Made by a program: the position numbers and the translations under genes. From NCBI GenBank assembly GCA_008828725.1, contig MEHQ01001488.1, positions 63,482-127,481 of the forward strand: 64,000 bases of DNA, read 5' to 3'. This DNA is from Saccharina japonica (taxonomy: Eukaryota; Sar; Phaeophyceae; Laminariales; Laminariaceae). The notes beneath the pieces were generated by a model. It searched no databases. It saw only the letters and a list, made by a program, of their open reading frames with translations, and was not told the DNA's origin. Shown here piece after piece: positions 1 to 11,559 of the stretch (position 1 is the stretch's first letter; every line of letters begins with the position of its first letter).

Positions 1-879
1 GATACTACACAGCCATACTACTGCTATTCGTACTACAGTACTTAATGTACTGTCTACAGTACTTCATGTACTGTAGTCCCCGGCCTTGCCATGCTCTACC
101 TACTCCAGTGTGCTGCATCCATCAATGGCGAGAGTCTTGAGGTACTTCCCTGGGGAAACAAAGGCAAAAGAAAAGACCGGGCACAGTTATTTAGTAGTCC
201 AGACCACCCAACCACGGAGGATCCAGTCGTCAGCCTCAAGGCCCTTGACACATCGTTCATCGCGCAAAACCAAATGGTCTGCCAGACAGAGCTCTTTCGA
301 TGCCCCTGGTGAGCTGTTGTGTTCCACCCGCTTGGGTAGCTGCAGAGCTAAAGGGGGGGGGGGGGGTGACACGGACTACCTTGCGAAGATCGAAAGTGAT
401 ATAATGACGTTAAGCAGCCTTGATATTAGCGTTATCGGTGGCAGCAACTCTATCTCGTTTGTTCGATCCTGCCGAGCGTGGGCTGTCGCAGATAACGCTT
501 AATTAATAGGAGTCACCACCATGCGTGATCTCCAAGGGCGAGGCGTGACATTGGACGATATCGACGCCAAAAAACGGCTTTTTTTGCACATGTCGGACAG
601 ATCCCGATCTACAAAATAGATCCTCCAACATTTTAATATTAGATCCCTTGGGTCCCATAATCGCCGTTGTTACGAAGTAAAATGTTGGGGCAAGAATAAC
701 CGTATCATATAGACCCCCATCGGGCCAAACGTATAGATGCGCGAGAGCCTTTTGCGTGTCATACAGATCCCATCCAGTAGACATGATAATCTAGATCGTG
801 CAGATCGAACGAGTCAGGAATCTACTGCATGTTTCAGTAGATCTTGCCACTTTTTGGAGATTTGGTCTGATCTGATTTG
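1..879. other. Non-coding stretch, no gene recognised
   Basis: No coding exon or RNA gene could be supported. There is a run of about 15 G at roughly 352-366. From about 590 to 860 the sequence is rich in GATCT/AGATC words resembling a decayed copy of the dispersed family W (see 6830-7105). Confidence 0.5.
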
Positions 880-1145
880 GCTTAGGGTCAGGGCTAGGGT
901 TGGTCTGATTGGCTTAGGGTCAGAGTTGGGGTTGGTTTCATTGTCTTAGGGTCAGGGCTAGGGCTGGTCTGATTGGCTTAGGGCCAGGATTAGGGTTGGT
1001 CTGATTGGCTTAGGGTCAGGATTAGGGTTGGTCTGATTGGCTTAGGGTCGGGGATAGGGATTGGGCTGATTGGCTCAGGGTCAGAGTTAGGGCTGGTAAG
1101 GTCAGGGCTAGGGCTGGTCTGATTGGCTTAGGATTAGGGTGTAGG
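880..1145 (+). repeat. Telomere-like ~31-bp satellite (family T)
   Basis: Tandem units of about 31 bp contain TCTGATTGGCTTAGGGTCAG and further TAGGGT words, so TTAGGG-like hexamers recur within a longer unit. The right flank (1145-1210) reappears inverted at 49,745-49,905, so this is a dispersed element with a tandem core rather than a true telomere. Confidence 0.85.
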
Positions 1146-1329
1146 GTTTTGTAGTGATATTCGTCTCGTACACAGTGTGTGTCAACCATATTCTCGAATA
1201 GGTGGTATAGCAACCGCTCGTATGTATCTGCCCCGAAATATCTAGATCTTGAAATGTGGATCTTGATAGCATATGTCCGACGCGTGAAACGCTTTCTACT
1301 GGAGAGGGGGGGTGTACCTTATTTTGTTT

Positions 1330-2300
1330 TTTTCATGGCACGCACTGAGAGCAGTCCCTATGGCGTGCCATGGAACGGTCATCGCACCGCCATGGGCTGC
1401 CATGGTAACACCACCATGGCGGTGCCGCCGTGCACCGTCACATGGCGATGGCAAACCATGGGCATGTCATGGCATTTTATGCGCGTTCATGACATTTTAT
1501 GGGCGTTCATGGGCTTTCCCGGACATCCAAAGGGTTTTTGTACCTCTCATGGCATATCAGTGCCACGGTCATTCATAGCATTGTCATGGGCTTTCGTGGC
1601 ACCGACTGCTGCCATGGCATGCCATGAAAAATGGCATGGTATTGCCATGAACATGCCCCATCGCGGTGCTGTAGAAGGTTCCGTGACACTGCCAGTGCCG
1701 TATATTACGGCACACCCATGGGTACCGTAAAGAGAAAAGAGCGTTGAGTTCGCACAGGGGTGCAAACGATCGTTTTTTCGGCACTCGATTTTTTCCAGAG
1801 CGAGAAGGTTAAGGTTGCCAAAATACCGAATAAGGTGATGTTTTCGGAAAATCTCTGATCGAGAGCCTTCCGAAGATATGATATTTGGTATTATAATAGC
1901 ACCCTTACCGTTGTTGAGATAAACCGAGCGCTGAAAACGCACCCCTGTGCGAACTCAAGGGTCTTTACCGTACTGCACATCCATGGGTATCCCGAGGCAA
2001 CCCCCATAACAGTAGGGGCATGGTGGTCGATGACATTGCAGTCAATGCATGGGAGTTGGCGAAGATAGTGCAGGTGGCAGTACAGCCGCACGGTCACCAT
2101 GAGCGGGCGCCCTCCCTGTGGCGTGCCGTGGCGGTGCTGTGGCATTGCCATCGGCGTGTGCCGTAGCATTACCAAAGCCCTGCCATAGGCCTTTATGCCA
2201 GCACCGTGGCAAGCGGCAGTCCCATGGCATGGCCAGCAGCCCCATGGGTGGGCCGTGCGTAACCCATTAGCTCGTAGGAAGAGCCCATGGGCATCCCATA
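1330..2300. repeat. CCATGG/TGCCATGG-rich degenerate satellite
   Basis: Short words such as CATGGCATGCCATGG recur at irregular spacing. The block is interrupted by the inverted-repeat element at 1744-1958. Reading frames in all directions are open only because of the repeat composition. Confidence 0.7.
1744..1958. mobile_element. MITE-like element with ~20-bp perfect TIRs (family U)
   Basis: The left end TTGAGTTCGCACAGGGGTGC is the exact reverse complement of the right end, enclosing 215 bp in total. It sits inside the CCATGG satellite, which suggests insertion into it. No coding capacity is visible. Confidence 0.7.
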
Positions 2301-2440
2301 TAATCCTCAAACACATGCGTATGAGATGTCGCACGAAGTACACCCTCTGTACTTTGTCTGTTCGTCTGGGTCTTCGCGAAGAAACCGGGAATATTAACAT
2401 TGGGAACATACGTAAGAGGGGGAGAGGAGTGGTTCCTGAG

Positions 2441-2687
2441 GACGCGTGCTACGGTAGAGGTAGCACTTTATGGCTGAATCGTTTTCTGAACGATCGGGCT
2501 CCTTAACCCAAATTCGTCGGACTTTCAATTTTGTGACGAAAATTGTTTCAACTTATACTTCGGTCAGTATATTTCTCATCCGGCAGCACTTTTATTTCCC
2601 TCCAAAAAATTTTTTCGGTGCGGTATGACGCTCCTTAAGTGAGAAGCTCAGAAAAAACATGGTGCACCTCTATCGTAGCATGTGTCT
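2441..2687. mobile_element. Family Z inverted-repeat element, copy 1
   Basis: The ends are near-perfect inverted repeats: GACGCGTGCTACGGTAGAGG on the left and, reverse-complemented, GACACATGCTACGATAGAGG on the right. The interior carries the family words TTCTGAACGATCGGGCTCC and TTAACCCAAATTCG. Related copies lie at 3400, 42,378, 51,648 and 62,182. Confidence 0.75.
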
Positions 2688-2699
2688 CAGGTACATGGT

Positions 2700-3399
2700 T
2701 GGAGAAAGGTGGCACAAAGCGTCCCATGGGCATCCAATGGGTAGCCCATGCGTAGCCTGTGGAGATCCCAGGAGTGGCCGATCGATAGCCTGCGGGAAGC
2801 TCGCGGGTAGCCCACGCATTCCATGAGTAGCCCCAAGGATAGCCCAAGTAGCCCCTGAAATTATAGCAGTAGCTCATGGGCGATCACACGTGCACCCTTT
2901 GCGTACATAGCCCATGACCAGTCCATGGGCGTTCCATGGGCATCCCACCCATGCGTAGCCCATGCGTAGCCAATGCGTAACCCATAGGTAGCCGGTGGGC
3001 AGCCCGTGGGTAGCTCATGGACCCCACGAGTAGCCCATGGGTAGTCCAAGGATAGCTCATGATATTCCAGGGATATATAGCCCATGGACATCCCATACGC
3101 ATGCCGTGGGCTATCCGTGGACTACCCATGGGTCACCCGTGGGCTACCCATGCGCTACCCGTGGGCTACCCATGCGCTACCCATGCGCTATCCATGCGCT
3201 ACCCATGCGCTACCCATGCGCTACCCATGCGCTACCCATGCGCTACCCATCCATGCGCTACTCATGGACTACCCGTGGGCTACCCATGCACTACCCGTGG
3301 GCTACTCATGCGCTACACATGCGCTACCCATCGACTACCCATCGACTACCCATCGACTACCCATCGACTACCCATCGACTAGCCCCATGGGCCACCCAG
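2700..3399. repeat. Satellite of TACCCATGCGC / TAGCCCATGGG units
   Basis: Eleven- to twelve-bp units with the core GCTACCCATG are arranged tandemly. At 2700-3070 they read as the complement (GTAGCCCATGGG) and from 3070 to 3399 as TACCCATG, so the array has an internal orientation switch. Translations of this block are repeat artefacts. Confidence 0.9.
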
Positions 3400-3717
3400 G
3401 ACGCATGGTACGGTAGCCTGCATGCAGGTGTACCATATATTTTCTGAGGGTGGTCGCTTGATTAACTTGATTGTAGTATAGGAGCTCTATACCTGCAGTA
3501 GCCTGCACACTGATTTTGGACGAAAATAAAAGTGCTATCATACCCGATGAACAATATGATACCATGGCCTATTAATAATAACTATACAACGGAAACATAC
3601 TGGAGCACAAGGAATGGAATTCCGGCGATTTTGGTTTAAGGAGCTTTTACTACTATTATAGGTCATCCAGAAAACGTTTTTGCCAAAAAACGGTATACCT
3701 CTATCGTAGCCCGCGTC
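3400..3717. mobile_element. Family Z inverted-repeat element, copy 2
   Basis: The left end GACGCATGGTACGGTAGCC and the right end CTCTATCGTAGCCCGCGTC form degenerate terminal inverted repeats. It directly abuts the right end of the TACCCATG satellite, while copy 1 abuts its left end. A short tail of CCCATG satellite follows to about 3930. Confidence 0.6.
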
Positions 3718-3959
3718 CCATGTGCTACCCCCATGTGCATAACATGTGCATCGATGGGCATTCAATGGTTAGCATATGGGTAGCCCATGGGCATCCCATG
3801 TCAGCCCGTGGGTATATTACCTACGAGAAGCCGATTGGTACAATAAGAGTAGCCCATGAGTTAGGAATTGGTAGACCATGGGCACCCCGTCGTTAGCCCA
3901 TGCGTACGTAGTCCACGCATCTCTCTATTCATGTCCGATATTAAAAAACGATTCGAATA

Positions 3960-4039
3960 TGACCAAGGTGAGATTCGAACTCACGCTAATGAAAACTAGT
4001 GCCTTAAACTAGCGCCTTAGACCGCTCGGCCACTTGACC
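3960..4039 (-). tRNA. tRNA-Leu (AAG), copy 1
   Basis: On the minus strand the 80 nt fold as a class II tRNA. The acceptor is GGTCAAG/CTTGGTC (with G-U pairs), the A box TGGCCGAGCGG, and the anticodon stem CTAGT/ACTAG encloses loop TTAAGGC, giving anticodon AAG. A long variable arm is present, and the T arm GTGAG-TTCGAAT-CTCAC holds a good B box. Six T follow about 11 nt past the 3' end and would stop Pol III. The 3' acceptor strand has CTTGGTC where copies 2 and 3 have CTTGATC. Confidence 0.93.
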
Positions 4040-4138
4040 AACTCATGGAACCTTCGATAACGATTGGTTTTGGAGACAGCTTATAAACGACACTCAATGA
4101 TAACAGCTCATTGATGGAAAAGACAACAAATGTTGCTA

Positions 4139-4454
4139 TTACGGGGGACCATACAAAAATACGAGTAGTAAATAGGCCCTAAAAAAATTCAGCACAAAAA
4201 TCAAAAACCCAAAACTTTTCAACGAGCAAAATCAAAGTCTACTCCTTTTCTGCGTGTCGTCAGCTTACGATGTACCTGCTACAACATCTCTCTCCTGCCT
4301 CATGGCACCCCGACGTCCGAGCGACCACTCCGCGTAAGCGAGGCACTCCGCCGAGCACCCTCGTACCTGGTTGTCCCAACACTGCGATACACACAGAAAC
4401 CTATATAATTCCCTATTTTTACTAGTAATATTTGGTCCTATTTACTACCGTAAT
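4139..4454. mobile_element. Family A MITE, copy split by extra sequence
   Basis: The left end TTACGGGGGACCATAC and right end GGTCCTATTTACTACCGTAA match family A, but about 300 bp lie between them instead of about 110. The interior is A-rich and otherwise unrecognised, suggesting a later insertion. Confidence 0.5.
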
Positions 4455-4632
4455 AGTCTACCACATATTTGCTGTCATCAACGTTGAATGCTGTTCTTAA
4501 TGAAATGTTACTATTATTCCTAATAAAGTGTTATTATTATTCTTGCCATCTTCACCCATGTGTAGCATAAATGAGCTACAACGCTGATCACTCAGAAGCA
4601 ATCCCTCGCCGAAAGAAGAAAGCATACTTAAA

Positions 4633-4715
4633 TACCACTCTGTCCCGAAATATAAGCACCTTTTGTAGATTAGTATTCAATAAAAACGGTGCTTATATTT
4701 CGGTACAGAGTGGTA
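4633..4715. mobile_element. Family B MITE (~83 bp)
   Basis: Terminal inverted repeats start TACCACTCTGTCCCGAAATA and close with TATTTCGGTACAGAGTGGTA. The ends read TA...TA, compatible with a Stowaway/mariner-type TA target. Other copies lie at 13,775, 23,859, 31,473, 36,935, 38,145 and 60,915. Confidence 0.85.
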
Positions 4716-5326
4716 ATTAATATGTACGTATATATGTGAACTCGAAATACAGGCCATACAAATAAAAAGCTACGAGTAGGCTGTGAAAAAGGAAATTTAA
4801 GTGTTTTCGTCCGTTTTCGCCTCTCTGTTTCCCCCCCTGTTTCTGTGAATTCATGAATACCATGACATTTGCCCCTCTTTTGAGCTTCTTCAGTACCAGG
4901 TGTAATTTTTGCACCCCAGTTTAATATACATATATGAACTCGAAAAACAGGCTAAACATTTAAAACGCTGCTGCCGTAGGCTGTGGAAGGAAATTGTAAT
5001 TCGGGTGTTTTCGTCCATTTTCGCTTCTGTTTCCCCGTCGTTTGAGCTGTTTTTCTTTAGTACGAGGTACTTGGGGATTTATTGGTACCCCCGTTTATCA
5101 TCTTCGCCCTATAAACTTCTCCTGCTCCCTGCCTCACTTTACGAGTCACTCAGTATGAGACGAAGGGAAGAAGCGTTCGCGATACATCACAAACGAACAA
5201 CGCACAACGACGACGACATAATAAATACCAGGTACATAAATACGTATATACGTGCCGTAAGCGTACCAGATCAGTGTATCAAATAAAAACAAGCAGAATC
5301 GGTAAGGAAAAAAAGGGTTTCGTACA

Positions 5327-5406
5327 TGATCAAGGTGAGATTCGAACTCACGCTAATGAAAACTAGTGCCTTAAACTAGCGCCTTAGACCGCTCGGCCAC
5401 TTGACC
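5327..5406 (-). tRNA. tRNA-Leu (AAG), copy 2
   Basis: The body is identical to copy 1 except that the 3' acceptor strand is CTTGATC, which replaces a G-U by an A-U pair. A run of seven T on the minus strand lies about 13 nt downstream. Flanks on both sides (GGTAAGGAAAAAA and AATTCATGGAACC) are shared with copy 3, so these two arose by a local duplication that took flanking DNA along. Confidence 0.93.
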
Positions 5407-6378
5407 AATTCATGGAACCGCAGATAACTATCCCGTTTCCGCAGTCTTTCTATTAATAATCACCCAACCAATATAGATTACATATGTCATAAAAGTGTTG
5501 CTGTCCTGTAACAATGTAATAATAGGTATGGTCCGTGCAAGGCAAAAGTTGTCCAATTTGATTTCGGCTGGTGCAAGGCAAGTTGTCCGATGATACGAAG
5601 TATTTCGTCTGACAGTTGCTGAAATGCGCCGAACGAATTGGAAACTAAAACGACCTCGGTCGTGATCGCCAGGGCTGAGGAGATATAACACAGCCAGAAA
5701 AAAAAACAACGAGATGCATACACTAAAACCAAGTATATTATGGGCTGTCACTCAAAACGCATCACAAAATCTAAAATCTGGCCGAAATGAGAGCTAAAAT
5801 TCGTCCATTTTACCCAAAACCATGAAAATCGCTCAAAATCGAGTATTTTTTTAATAAGAAACGAAAGTGAGGTTCAAAGTGGCGTAGGTTGAGCGAAAGC
5901 GTTACCCGCCCTAATGTTTTCAATGGTGGTGTGGGTGGCTTTCACGAACAATTGAAAGTACTGGTGTAACGTTCTATATAGGCACGGTGTTTGGCCTGTT
6001 TCTTCGTCAAAAGCGCTACTTTTTTTTTCAAACGGAAAAAAAAAAGTTAAAAGTGGCAAATTCCACGAGCGCTATTTTTTTTTTCGCGTCCGAAAAGAGC
6101 ACCCCCAAAGAAAAATGGAACTACTTTACGTACGTATACTCTTTTTATTTGGTCTATTGGACATAAAGGGTCGACGAACATCCAGGGAAAAAAAAGTCTC
6201 CAGCATCACCTTCGCGTGGGGTGTTTTTGAGTTTCAGATCTAAGGTTTTAACCTGTAGAAACAGTGTACCCCGATGTTGGGGATGTCTGGATTTCTTCAC
6301 CCGCATGGACTTGTTTGTTAGTACGCATGATACGACCAGTGTTAGTTAGTCGGTAAGGAAAAAAATGGATTCCGTACA

Positions 6379-6458
6379 TGATCAAGGTGAGATTCGAACT
6401 CACGCTAATGAAAACTAGTGCCTTAAACTAGCGCCTTAGACCGCTCGGCCACTTGACC
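6379..6458 (-). tRNA. tRNA-Leu (AAG), copy 3
   Basis: The gene body is the same as copy 2, with the CTTGATC acceptor strand, anticodon AAG and a T7 terminator. It starts 1,052 bp beyond copy 2, which itself starts 1,367 bp beyond copy 1. Confidence 0.93.
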
Positions 6459-6690
6459 AATTCATGGAACCACAGATATTAGTCGGGCTTCGGCAGTATG
6501 TCTAAACACTAAACACCGATATACTACAAGTACATAACAGAAAAGTGCTGCTGCTAATACCAGGCATGTACGAGTACTCTGTATGATACATACGTACTCG
6601 TACAAATAACACATCATACGTATATATGTATACATACGTTTATCTGGTATTGCCTAGGACACGTTTGGACTTTCCCTAAGAAGAACCTAA

Positions 6691-6801
6691 TACGGGACAC
6701 CATAGTAAACAGGACCTACCTACGGTACACACTGTATACTGTATATGTTACCTATTTTTACCAACACAATTTGGTCCTATTTACTACGTATGGTCCCCCG
6801 A
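6691..6801. mobile_element. Family A MITE, copy
   Basis: The left end TACGGGACACCATAGTAAAC and the right end GGTCCTATTTACTACGTATGG are family A termini. The centre carries the GTACACAC and CTATTTTTACCAACA words. Confidence 0.7.
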
Positions 6802-6829
6802 AATAGGCAAACCTAGCACACCTCTCACA

Positions 6830-7105
6830 GATCACGATACAGATTGCTGTAGTTCCTCACCTTCGGTTGTGAGGGGTTGGGCAGGATCTGCATAGTTCAG
6901 GTAGATCCAACCCAGGCGACATGTGCTACTGTAGATCAAACAGATTTCACGGGTGGATCCCACCCGCGGCAACATGAGCTAATCATACAAGATCGCGAAT
7001 AGATTTCCCTTGAAATATCTAGATCATGACGCGGGAATCGAGGATCTATCTGATCTATCTGTAGATGGTCTATCTATCTGTAGATGGTCTATCTGTAGAT
7101 GATCT
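6830..7105. repeat. Dispersed repeat family W (GATCT-rich)
   Basis: It contains CTCACCTTCGGTTGTGAG, GGCAACATGAGCTAATCAT, CAAGATCGCGAATAGAT and stepped ATCTATCTGTAGAT words. Those landmarks recur at 14,860-15,140, 33,228-33,465 and 55,540-55,735. Confidence 0.7.
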
Positions 7106-8570
7106 GCCCGAGATGTGACACCTATCATAGGGCATACGCGACTTCGTTGGGGGGGGGCGGGAGAAAGCACACCGTGCCAGGTGAACAATACACTGCTGTA
7201 TGTATGTACTGTAGTATCATAGGCGAGATATCAACCAGTGCTACTCTCATGTCAGTATTGAAGGAAAGCCCCGCGTTGCTACACACAACAGCATATCCAG
7301 TACGTCGTCTTATCGGTCCGCTGCCGCGGACGTGTTCGTCTGATCGGTGTATGCGTAGCTCGTATGTAAAGTGTGATGGTATGGGCTAACATATCGGCTC
7401 GGCGACTGAAACGGTCGGTGATGAGTAAGATGTAGGAATTGCCCCGCGGCGTGACCGGAAGAGGGCCGAAATAATCGCCCTATTAAGGCAGATACCCTCT
7501 TCCGCACCTATCAAGGCAGATGCCCTTGACGGCGCTGCTGAATTGCTGTTCGCGGACTCCGACCCTTATCACAAAAGTCAGTGTAATGAGCTGCTGTAGG
7601 AGTATATACGTAGCAGTTTGTTTAGCCACGTTGGATTAGTTCGTTAGAAAAAAAAAGGCAAGATCTTGCGCAGAAACTTCCCAAAACCCGTTTCGAATTA
7701 ACCCGAGGTTTTTCTTGTTCAAGGGTCCCGCAACATTTCCAGATTCCCCGAGTTTTTCTTTACTGAAAAAACTAGGAAACACGTCACCTGTGAAGTCTCC
7801 TGTGTTCTGATTTTGTATATTCTGAGCTGTGGTCGATGATCGTGTATCGCTCACTTCACCTACTCTCCCCATCTCTCGATATTTTCCGCTCCAAGACCGC
7901 CAAATAATCAGCAACAATGATCTGTGGTGTACCGAACTTTTTCATCAGCTCTGCGGGGCCGAGAAGCCCACCAAGCTTCTAATCGGGCAATTCCGACGAG
8001 CTTGCCTCTTTTCAAGGCTATATCACTGCTTGACGCGACTCAGCAGTCACGATGTGAGAACACCCCCGATAGGTTACGAGCCTCGACTTCGCGCAAGCAC
8101 CGACAGTAGAGCTGCGGGCTCTCGAGTACAAGACTGCGCCCGAGGAGCCCGGGTTGCTGCTTGAGCTGCGAGCTTCACGAGAGAGCTGCTATAGGACCCA
8201 TATTCTGCCTGGAGCTGCTATGAGCTGCAACAACTATAGCGGGGGGCCACAGTAATCACAGACCCCATGGTGGACCGAAAAGTCACATATCCCCCTATGC
8301 CTACCCGCCATTTTTGGTTATGCTTAGTATATATGTTTCCTCGTAAAACAGTACTTCTGCAGCACTGCTTTGAAAATGGAGAACACCGCGAGCAACACCA
8401 ACCACCACCAACAGCAACCTCAGCGATCGACTCGGTACGAGGAATCAAGGCATACACTGGAGAGAAAATTCCGAAGACTTTCGAGACTATGGCCCAGGAA
8501 GGCAGGCTTCATCCTCAGCATGCAACGTCCCGATACATTTCACGGCTGTTCACGAGTCAGGAGGTCTTCA
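7106..8570. other. Non-coding stretch, no gene recognised
   Basis: Short open frames are present but none shows a recognisable domain, exon boundaries in phase or a start context. No tRNA or tandem array was found. Confidence 0.4.
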
Positions 8571-8578
8571 AAAACTCA

Positions 8579-8735
8579 CGGTTCGGTTCGGTTCGGTTCG
8601 GTTCGGTTCGGTTCGGTTCGGTTCGGTTCGGTTCGGTTCGGCTCGGCTCGGGTCGGATCAGGTCAGCAGGTATATTCAAAATCTCACGGGTCGGGTCGAG
8701 CCGGATCGGGTCGGGTTAGATGACCGCACCCGACC
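8579..8735. repeat. (GGTTC)n pentanucleotide array, decaying to GGGTC/GGATC
   Basis: About twelve perfect GGTTC units (8579-8640) grade into GGCTC, GGGTC and GGATC variants. The downstream GACCCGTGAGTTTTGACCC region is the partial inverse of the array. Confidence 0.95.
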
Positions 8736-8879
8736 CGTGAGTTTTGACCCAACCCGTGAACAGCCCTGATTTATTTGCGGTGATGGGAGGTCAGGCCTGG
8801 CCAACGCAGGAAACGTACCAAGGGAAAGAGAAGGGAGGGGGGGCAGCAGCAGCAGCGCCGCTGTGCTGACACCCAAGTC

Positions 8880-9345
8880 TGTTGTGTACGCTCCTGGGTA
8901 TTACCTTACTGCAAGGCCAGGCCGAACTCGACCGCGCCAACCAAGACCTTTATGCAATCGTGTACCTGGTACTAAGGTTACGGACATTAAGGTGGCGCCT
9001 CTGCTGATGGACATATATACATGCATACGACGAGCACGGGACCCGTGGCGATGGGCAGAACGCGACGAAGGAGCTGGATGGAAAAGTACCTCGGGGGTCA
9101 CGAACGAGACTATTCGCGTCTTGCAGGAGGCACAGCCCTTTCAGCGATAACCAAGGAGCCTGGCGAGGACCCGGACCACCATATCATGCAGGCTAATCCG
9201 GCTCCGCAGTCGACTGGCCTCGGTACAAGGAACCTGTCACCGATCGTCGGCACTTCACCGACACCGTAGTCCAACGTGCTCCGGAGAGCTACCGCGATCA
9301 CGCTAAGGGCTTACGTGCAAAGACCCTGACTTTGATCCGACACAT
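8880..9345 (+). pseudogene. Decayed Ty1/copia-type gag fragment
   Basis: Pieces in different plus-strand frames look like one LTR-retrotransposon gag: QAELDRANQDLYAIVY near 8920-8965, PGEDPDHHIMQAN near 9160-9200, and EPVTDRR / FTDTVVQRAPESYRDH near 9225-9300. The order and spacing are right for a copia gag, but at least two frameshifts and stops separate the pieces. No LTR, protease, integrase or reverse transcriptase was recognised nearby, so this is a relic. Confidence 0.5.
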
Positions 9346-9499
9346 TTATATAACGTATCTCACCTCCTGCGTTCGTTTCCCATTTTCGACACCTTGCTTA
9401 CCTACAAAAATACCGAGCGAGTGGAACGCATCATCACCTCATCACCGTCACAAAACACCACCCAACATTAACGCGGCCCCCCGAAGAATAAAACAGGGA

Positions 9500-9780
9500 G
9501 GACCGAGAGATTGACCCATCAATTCAGAAGCAACATCGCGCAGACGCTCAGGCCAAGAAAGCAGAGAGGTCCGAGAGGTTGACCATCAATTCAGAATCAA
9601 CATCGCGCAGACGCCCAGGCCCTCCTCTGATGGGTGGCGTTAAAGCAGGGAGGACCGAGAGATTGACCTTTGAATCAGAGTTAACCTAGCGCAGATGCTT
9701 ACCCCCTTCTATGATGTGTGGCGCGTGATTCGAGGACCGGGCGATTAACAATAACAGCCCTCAGATAGCAGAAAGGTAGC
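9500..9780. repeat. Degenerate ~60-110-bp tandem repeat
   Basis: Units share GGACCGAGAGATTGACC, CATCAATTCAGAA and CAACATCGCGCAGACGC. Three units are recognisable. Confidence 0.7.
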
Positions 9781-9894
9781 ATCACCCTCATAATGCCGCC
9801 CACCATCACAGCAAACCCCTGCACAACAAAACAGGGACCAGCCCCGCGCAAAAGTCACCCCCCTTCGATGATGCGCGGCGTGAATAGAATGGTC

Positions 9895-10022
9895 CCTCTA
9901 TAGGAGCATGGCCACTCCCGCGGTGAATACCCAAAATGCTCCGTCCCGGCATTGTAGGGATGTGAGGGTCTATAGTCATACAACTATGGCCATGCACGAC
10001 ATGACGTGAATACACCCCCCCG
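9895..10022 (+). repeat. Dispersed family R, copy with poly(C) end
   Basis: This copy has the family words TGCTCCGTCCCGGCATTGTA, GAGGGTCTATAGTCATAC and TATGGCCATGCACGACATGA, then ends in CCCCCCC. Confidence 0.8.
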
Positions 10023-10494
10023 CCTCCCTTGTGCACCATCCTCAGCGACAAACAAGGGAATCAATCATACAGCGTCTTTGAGATCACTAGCGCCATAATA
10101 AATATTTTAACCTTCAACCTCCAGGGAATGAGCCTGATGAGCTCATCTGACTGCTCTTTAAAGCGCCACCTTTCCTAAAGAGCTCCGCCGAACGAGCAAT
10201 GTCCCTACTCCCCCCCCCTCCCCCCCTTGCGCCCCTCCCCCCCCTAATAAACAAACAAGCGCCCAATATTACCGACAATAATGGCCATGACCCCGCCTCC
10301 GTTCTGCCCTAATTGACAAAACAACAGACAAAAAAACGGCCATAAAAATGGGCATGACCCCTGCGTCCTGCCCTAGTCGACAAACAGCCGCCCCCCCAAA
10401 AAGGCAAAAAAAGGTGAGTACGGTAGCCAAAACGAAATGGTTGGAAACGAATGAGCGAACAGCGTGCGTGCTCGCTCCGACGCACGCATATGGA

Positions 10495-10700
10495 AACCCC
10501 AGACAGGCGTGACCAAAGTCAGGGAGACTACCGAAGTGTTGGGATGGGAACCTTGGGCAGGCGAAACTAAAACCAGGGAGAACGCTGGCGCCAGGAGTTG
10601 GAAACTTCAGGCAGGCGTGACCAAAATCAGGGAGGACACCGAGGCGAGGCAGTGGAAACCTAAGGCAAGCGTACCCAAATCCAGGGACGAGCAAGATACT
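10495..10700. repeat. ~57-bp tandem repeat, four units
   Basis: Units carry GGAAACC, CAGGCGTGACCAAA and CAGGGAG in order. Frames on both strands stay open because the unit length is close to a multiple of three, so the long translations here are not taken as genes. Confidence 0.75.
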
Positions 10701-11204
10701 GACCGGCGGTCCCTTATCACAGCAGTAGGCAGCAACAGGACGGACAGTAGACTGCAATAACACGTACAGTAGAGTGCAACACTACGTACAGTAAGTACAG
10801 TAGTAGAGCCTGACAGCGAACGAACACCGGATGTGATAGCTCGTGAATACTTGACAGCGAGCGTACGATACTGCAAACAATGGAACTTACCAAACAGTAA
10901 CGCTTCTTAATTGTCAAATGCTATCCACATGAAAAAAACAAAAATAAAGCAAAATTGGGACGCGGCGTGCCACGGATTATAACCGCTATTGCCCGTGAAC
11001 GCTTCGAACTCGAGCACCGCAGGGATGGGTATAACGCGGACATGGAGAAATTACTTACGCGAACGAGAAATCAGCTATTTTGATTACTTACGCGTAATTA
11101 CGTTTTGCACCGGGGATAAAATCGAGCCATCCCTGGGAAAATTCCTGCCTCCCACCAACCTCTAGCTTATTTTTCCGTGAAATCCTCCCCCGCATGGGTA
11201 ACCG

Positions 11205-11280
11205 TCTCGAAAGGGATGCGTGGTCAATGGTCAAATGACTAAGGCAAGCAACAAATGAGTACGCCCCCCCCCCCCCCCCG
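11205..11280 (+). repeat. Dispersed family S, copy with poly(C) end
   Basis: The sequence reads GGTCAAATGACTAAGGCAAG then CAACAAATGAGTACG and a run of 14 C. It is the reverse complement of the many poly(G)-TACTCATTTGTTGC copies elsewhere. Confidence 0.8.
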
Positions 11281-11331
11281 CATGGGTAAACAAAAACTAA
11301 AGCCTAAGCTCATCACACTCCAATAAAAAAT

Positions 11332-11559
11332 TTAATGTGTCAGTGTTTTGTCAATCTCAACTCTGTTGTCCTCGTACACAACGATTGTTGGACTATTGAT
11401 ACCCAACACTGCGGCCGTGGAAACGTTGCGGTGGTCTCGTATGCGAGAGTGCGTCACTACCCGACCTGAAATGATCCCGTGGGGGTCAGGTGCCGTAGAG
11501 ACGGCCACCGGGGCGGTCTCCTCTCTAACGCGTCGCGCCGTTTTCAATCGTTGGACCAT
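11332..11559 (-). other. Unidentified open frame (75 codons)
   Basis: The minus-strand frame has an ordinary amino-acid mix, including the stretch GINSPTIVVYEDNRVEID, and lies in one of the few non-repetitive pieces of the region. It matches no family I can name, and no splice sites tie it to a gene. It may be a transposon remnant or chance. Confidence 0.2.

Noticed and set aside
8370..8723. RFGSVRFGS repeat protein
   Set aside because: Translation of the GGTTC pentanucleotide array.
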